From Diadema setosum (lineage: Eukaryota > Echinodermata > Echinoidea > Diadematoida > Diadematidae): 64,000 nt of DNA. Under the pieces are notes generated by a model. The model was given only the letters and a program-made list of their open reading frames with translations, did not search any database and was not told the DNA's origin. Below are positions 59,258 to 64,000 of the stretch, piece by piece (positions within the stretch are counted from its first letter, which is position 1; each line of letters begins with the position of its first letter). The DNA is taken from assembly GCA_033980235.1 (NCBI GenBank), contig CM067072.1, positions 13,481,871 to 13,545,870 on the forward strand, written 5' to 3'. Position numbers and translations under genes: made by a program.

Positions 59258-61600
59258 AACCTTGACCATAGTGATGGGAGGAGAAGGAAGAGGGGTTGCT
59301 ATGATGATGTTTCGTTGCCATCCACGGATACCGCTACACAGGCACGACAGATGGGGAGGCCACGATGGTATCAAGACAAATATTGGTCCGCAAACAGAGC
59401 ACCCTTCCCTCCAATCTCCTTCCCCATTCATGGATGCACACTCCACATTTACCCTGGACTTCAGGGGGATGTGCAGTTCATTTACAGAACCTGTAGGACC
59501 GCAGGACCGATCGATTGGTCCCCGAGAGGTGAATCAACCTCCAATCCTCCAGTCGGGATCCTTTGCATAAAGAATGTAGCAGTTTACCCTTAACCCTTCT
59601 GTATCCACGAGTGAGGCTGTCATGCCCAAAGGGAATGAAATTATGGAGATGGTGGTGTTGAGAGAGTTAAGTTTAAAGCACTCCTCTCACACTGATATGT
59701 TCCTTGCATAACTCCTAAAGCACAAGCCTTTGGACACTGTCAAATAACACTTCTTAGTATGCCATCTTGACATTTTATCTCGGAAAATTTGGCAAATCTA
59801 CAATGTAGATTATCCATTGCCTATGAATATCCAGTTGAGAGACATGCACATCATATTCTGTGGTTCATCAATGAACGACAGAGTGAAGATAATCTACCTG
59901 TGCATATTAGAAATTTGAAATAGCCTTTCATATATAATAGTATGCATGTTCTCATATGGTCTTTTTGCCTGCTAGCAAGGTTTAATAGAAAACTTCAGAT
60001 GAATAGAATCATTATCCCAAAGGCAATATCCATGGATCATTCCTTTTAAGTCAGTCAGTTACTGATGTTCCTGTAGTCTTCTCCCAAGACATACATTTCC
60101 CACAAAAGGTCACCCAAAGGTCTCACCATGATGAAAGAGTCCACTGGACTGTTTCACTACATGTAGTTACACACAGAATACCACTGCTCAGGGCTGCCAA
60201 GGCAGAGTTCAAGTAAATCCTTCTGTCAGTCTTGAACAAGACTAAGTGGGGACAAATGCCAGTGCGTGAAACCCTAGACCGTCCTAAGTGGATGCAGTTT
60301 GCCCTATAAGAGAACCCAATTCCACCGTGTTGACGAAGCTTTGTGCCCCCCAGCGCACGATGATACTTCTCGCACATTCCAAATGAACACCGCTTTGAAT
60401 ACAGATTCATCACGGCGCCATTTTCCGATGACAGATCCCTTTGAAAAGTTTGGCCGGATATACAGCCGATTCATCTTCAGTTTGGCAGTGTCGTTGTATA
60501 CCTCTTTTTGTGTGACCTGAACCCCCTCGATCCCCTACCAAGCCAGCTGCATCGTCAACAAGAAAATCTAGCTGCAGGACCTAGCAGATTATTTTGTGGA
60601 GGGGGGAAGAAAAAAAAAAAATCCTCATAAGAGTGGTAAAGTAGAAAATGAAATTAGGACAACCACATGGAGAATGTAACTGCTACACTGACATGATTTT
60701 ATTAAGTGCCTGGTTTCAATTTGAACATTCTAAGAAGTGATTTAATGCAAGGTTATTATGAATGCAGTAGTTCAATGCACTCATCCTATAGTGCCAAACT
60801 TGTGGGTTATGTGAATGGCATATAATGATGCAAAAATGACATTATTGAGCATAATCTACAACGGTGTACTTTAGCGGGAAAAAAGAAGGAAGTAGGTTTT
60901 ATCAATATTTTTCTCTTTTTTTTATTTTGGTATTTCATGTAAGATTCAAAGAGATCCTCAATTTGACCCTTCCATAAAAGATGCATTTAGTAGATAGCAA
61001 CCCACAGACATTTATGGACAGGAAGTCGCAGTCAGCGACCAACTTTGATCCACTGAACCACGCAAAAACCTCAAGAACCGAAGTGCAACGAATTATGTTG
61101 CTGCTTGCGTTCTGCTCTGCACATCCCGAACAATCCTCCGCTGTTCTGTCTGAGTGAAGAACAAAAAACACATTCTTCGGAATAGAATCACCGGACAATC
61201 AAACCAGAACTCTAATGCTTGGCAAACACATCTCCCAAGAGCAATTATTGTGGCAGGGGCAGGAACATTTTTGAGAGCTTTTCGAAAGCTGCACACGGCT
61301 AGCGGTGACCTTAAACTGCTGAACGGAGTGTCAGCTTGGGCACCAGACTTGCGAAAGACATGGCGAAATACAAGATAGTTAGGATAGAACAATGGATTGG
61401 ATACCCTTCGGAAAAAAAAAAATGGAGTTATTCACGGTAGCTGATTTACATCTAGCATGTGTGGTTACCAGTGCATTCATGCTTATCACAGTGTGTGCTA
61501 GTTCTGAGTCATTTAACACTGTTTCATTTTGGTCCTTCCTCAATGACTATATGTTCCTTCCTTCTACCTCTCCATCTCACTCTCTCTATCTCTCTCAAAC

Positions 61601-61663
61601 ATATATATATATATATATATATATGTTTGGGAAGGGAATTATCTCTCGCACTATATGTACATA

Positions 61664-61708
<45 letters not shown>

Positions 61709-61820
61709 TTATACATATTTGACTATAAATATATATATATTTATAAATACACACCTATACATATACATAAATATATAGGACTTATATACACATATATACA
61801 AGCATATATAAGTATAGGCA
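61601..61820. repeat. Large (TA)n-rich block
   Basis: Two long pure TA arrays (61,601-61,624 and about 61,661-61,707) and degenerate ATAC/ATAT sequence to about 61,820. Apparent open frames of 76-128 codons here are translated repeat. Confidence 0.95.
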
Positions 61821-61941
61821 TGAACATATATTTCTCTCTCTCACTCACTCTTATTATTTTTTTGTTTTTGTTTCAAAGCTTATGTAGGATGCATTTTTTT
61901 TTTTTTTTGCTATTTCAATTTATCACCAAGTGCTTGCACTT

Positions 61942-62203
61942 CTAGGTGGGGACAATGTCTTGCACACAATGCAAACCCACCATATTGTTGATTGCACGAC
62001 AGTGGAACGGCTCTCTCGCCTGCGAATCTCCCAGCATGCACACGGCTTCCTCGCACAAAGGAAGTCGCACAACCGGAGAAGCACGGCAATTCAGAGTCAG
62101 GCAGTGTTGTGACAGGCAGGACTTCATATCTAGGTATTCCCCCACAATGCCTACGAGAATACAAACTATGTGTGCATTGTCCATTTTTCCCCCCAGCGCC
62201 CTT
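61942..62203 (-). CDS. Candidate exon with codon-like GC pattern, unknown protein
   Basis: A minus frame opens after an acceptor-like GTCAGTTGCAG and runs to a TAG at 61,942-61,944, about 87 codons. An ATG at 62,182-62,184 starts 80 residues (MDNAHIVCILVGIVGEYL... to ...VQDIVPT), Cys-rich with nine Cys. GC by codon position is about 59, 39 and 56 percent by hand count. The dip at position 2 is the clearest coding-like signature I found in the window. Against it, a longer minus frame (61,910-62,308, 132 codons) and a plus frame overlap the same island, and I recognise no domain. The whole of 61,940-62,290 is a complex island beside the AT block. It could also be a non-coding conserved element. 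Confidence 0.35.
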
Positions 62204-62652
62204 CTGCAACTGACTGTCGGCCCTCTGTTCAACAAACACCCATGAGTACGGCTTCGGGGAATATCTCCACATCATGATGATTGCAAGTGGAAGTAATTTG
62301 GCTGGCACGGGGCACAGTTATAGACTACTTGGTTGACTACTTGGTTGAAAAATCTATCCACATGTGATAGTTAGATACTGTTTAGGGATATATATGTAGT
62401 AAATCTTAACTGCATCATTACTAGGTCTATGAGGTAGTTATTATTTTTCTTCATTGTAAGATGCCCTTTCTGTTTTAATTTCAGCCTACTGTTTGAATGA
62501 TGCTATTCACCTTCATTTTGACTTTATTTTGCACATTTCCCTCTGTTCTGGGTAATTTCGATAGATATGCAATGCTTCTTATTTTCTTATGACATGAAAT
62601 TTCGAACGCAACAACACATTTTCTTCTCTCTCTTTAATCCTTGCTGATTCCA

Positions 62653-62664
62653 AACACACACACA

Positions 62665-62702
<38 letters not shown>
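62653..62702. repeat. (CA)n microsatellite
   Basis: About 25 CA units with a single TA interruption. Confidence 0.95.
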
Positions 62703-62704
<2 letters not shown>

Positions 62705-62869
62705 ATCATGTATGTTCTCTGCCAATGGTTGGCAGTTTAGAAGCTCTCCATTGTACATAGAAGCAAAACAAGACACAGATATACTAAACTGTCCTCGTGT
62801 ACAACACACCATGCAATATACATGTATGCCTACACACAATTACATGCATACATGTACTATTTTTAAGGC

Positions 62870-62881
62870 GGGGGGGGGGGG
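62870..62881. repeat. Poly(G) run, 12 nt
   Basis: Twelve consecutive G. Confidence 0.9.
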
Positions 62882-63191
62882 TTCTTACCTCCACAAAGCT
62901 GATTCTACTGTATATCACCCTCTGATGTAGAAGTATTATAGCTCCAAACGGAATATCACAGACCTGTGTAGCAAAAGATAAGTACAGAAAGCAGATCATA
63001 ATGATGTGTGATTCAACTGTGAATGTCACAAAGGCATAATCTTACAAGGTTGGTAACAAGATTTCATTTAGGTAAACTACAATTGTAATTTGTCAGTCAG
63101 TATTTAAAAAGCTTATGCTGAACCTTGGCACATACAGACTGTGGATGGACAAGGCCTATTCATTACTTTGCTGCGGGAACAGTTTTGAAAG

Positions 63192-63320
63192 CAGTCTAGA
63201 ATGAGAAGACTATCAACCACTCCCATTCCACTACTCATGTCCCGCAAGAGAACGGGAATATGAGTACAATTTCCATCACAGTCTGGAGTAAGGAGACTAT
63301 CGGACATCATCTTCCCAGCC
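63192..63320. repeat. 87-bp direct repeat pair
   Basis: CAGTCTAGAATGAGAAGACT at 63,192 recurs as CAGTCTGGAGTAAGGAGACT at 63,279, each followed by ATCRRMCA-type sequence. The period is 87 (29 codons). The minus strand therefore reads a two-copy peptide repeat (DSLLTPDCDGNCT / DSLLILDCFQNCS) in an open frame of 72 codons. That frame follows an acceptor-like CTCTGGAGTCCTGTTCAG. Confidence 0.7.
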
Positions 63321-64000
63321 ACTCTCTCCATCTGAACAGGACTCCAGAGAGCAGAAATACAAGAGTGCGAAACTTTAGGGCCATTGACGCCTGCAATAAA
63401 GCCTCATCATGATTTCGCTCTCAATACTCCACCTCTTGCTCCTTTTTTTCCCTCTCTTCTTAAAGGAGCTATGCACAACAATGACAAAAAATAATAATAA
63501 ATACACTGCAAGAAAGAAAGGTAATGTTTTCTTGCTCTTGTACTAATGTTATTATTTTGCTAAAGAGTCTGTCACTGTGAATTAGGTAAACTGCAAACTT
63601 TGCAGCAATTGTTAGTATGATGACTACATATTTTGCTACGCTGTCTCCCGCAGCACAGCTAGTCAAACAAGATGACTGTCATGTGCACTGAACAAGGTCA
63701 TTTCATCCAGAACATATGTTTATAATGGACTAGTTAGGTAAACAATGCTGTCTGCCAGCATGAAACATTAAAGTTGAGGTGAGGCATTGTGAAATTTCAT
63801 ATTGCACCATAAAGACACCACAAAATGTAGTCAGAGCAATCTGATGTTGATCACATAAAATGAAGTTTACCATATGGGGAAAAAAAATGTGCGAGGCAGC
63901 CTTGAACTAAAGCTATCAGAAAGTGGCATAAATACTTAATCTTGAGTGATACACACCATTAAAACCAAAACAACAACAACAACATTTATGGCCATGCTAA

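Larger units (their letters stand above)
55534..61941. other. Long gene-poor stretch
   Basis: AT-rich sequence with poly(C) at 55,958-55,971, TG and AAAAC repeats, a 55-bp tandem pair and a large AT block, all listed separately. A complex segment at 59,080-59,580 contains a GA-triplet tract. A 138-codon plus frame across it (59,154-59,570) is partly a translated repeat and has no recognised motif. No gene supported. Confidence 0.55.
62204..64000. other. Gene-poor stretch to window end
   Basis: AT-rich sequence with the CA and G tracts and the 87-bp repeat noted separately. A TTAAAGGAG word near 63,461 resembles the left tip of the TTAA palindromes, but no right end is inside the window. Confidence 0.5.

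Noticed and set aside
59590..59670. Possible fourth TTAACCC mini-element
   Set aside because: Right length and TTAA ends, but the internal shared words are missing or too weak.
61392..61778. 128-codon plus frame and overlapping frames
   Set aside because: Most of the residues come from TA/ATAC repeats (Ile-Tyr runs).
1..64000. CRISPR array, rRNA, intact tRNA, retroelement polymerase or bacterial operon
   Set aside because: No regularly spaced repeats, no conserved RNA cores and no reverse-transcriptase or integrase motifs in the open frames; simple-repeat load indicates an animal nuclear genome.

Overview
The window looks like intronic or intergenic DNA from an animal nuclear genome. It is AT-rich and full of microsatellites, has about thirty long G or C homopolymers, and carries several palindromic non-autonomous DNA transposons. 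There is no operon-like packing, no long open frame and no CRISPR, rRNA or intact tRNA gene. The long palindromic repeats near 54-55.5 kb resemble repeats I associate with sea urchin and other marine-invertebrate genomes. Sea urchin is therefore my best guess for the source, but it is inference and not established by the sequence alone. No protein is recognised with confidence.

Layout. From 1 to 6.6 kb the sequence is gene-poor, with simple repeats, one perfect RFX-type X-box palindrome and a small GC-rich island. At 6,837-7,617 there is a complete 781-bp terminal-inverted-repeat (TIR) element made of stacked palindromes. From 7.6 to 24.6 kb lies low-complexity DNA with a 270-bp tandem duplication (14.4-14.95 kb), a ~120-bp diverged duplication (15.4-15.6 kb) and a ~205-bp TIR element (15.9-16.1 kb). 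From 24.6 to 52.1 kb there are repeated islands of 200-700 bp. They have higher GC and complexity than their surroundings, many carry X-box, CRE or CCAAT-like palindromes, and they alternate with microsatellites. This spacing is what one expects of cis-regulatory modules or scattered exons around a developmental gene, although conservation cannot be tested here. Candidate terminal exons, all on the minus strand and all of modest confidence, sit at 27,111-27,287, 41,669-41,880, 51,785-52,003 and 61,942-62,203. From 45.0 to 55.5 kb there are three palindromic elements with TTAA target-site duplications and one element with GGGG-ended inverted repeats. From 55.5 to 64 kb the sequence is mostly simple, with a 55-bp tandem pair, a large AT block and one island with a codon-like base-composition pattern.

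The best-supported content is the mobile-element set. It comprises two subfamilies of TTAA palindromes that share a core but differ in their tips, a third unrelated TTAA palindrome, a modular palindrome-tiled TIR element, and at least three copies of an ~80-115 bp TTAACCC...GTTAA mini-palindrome. The most interesting possible function is the set of X-box-like palindromes, several of which lie in the high-complexity islands.
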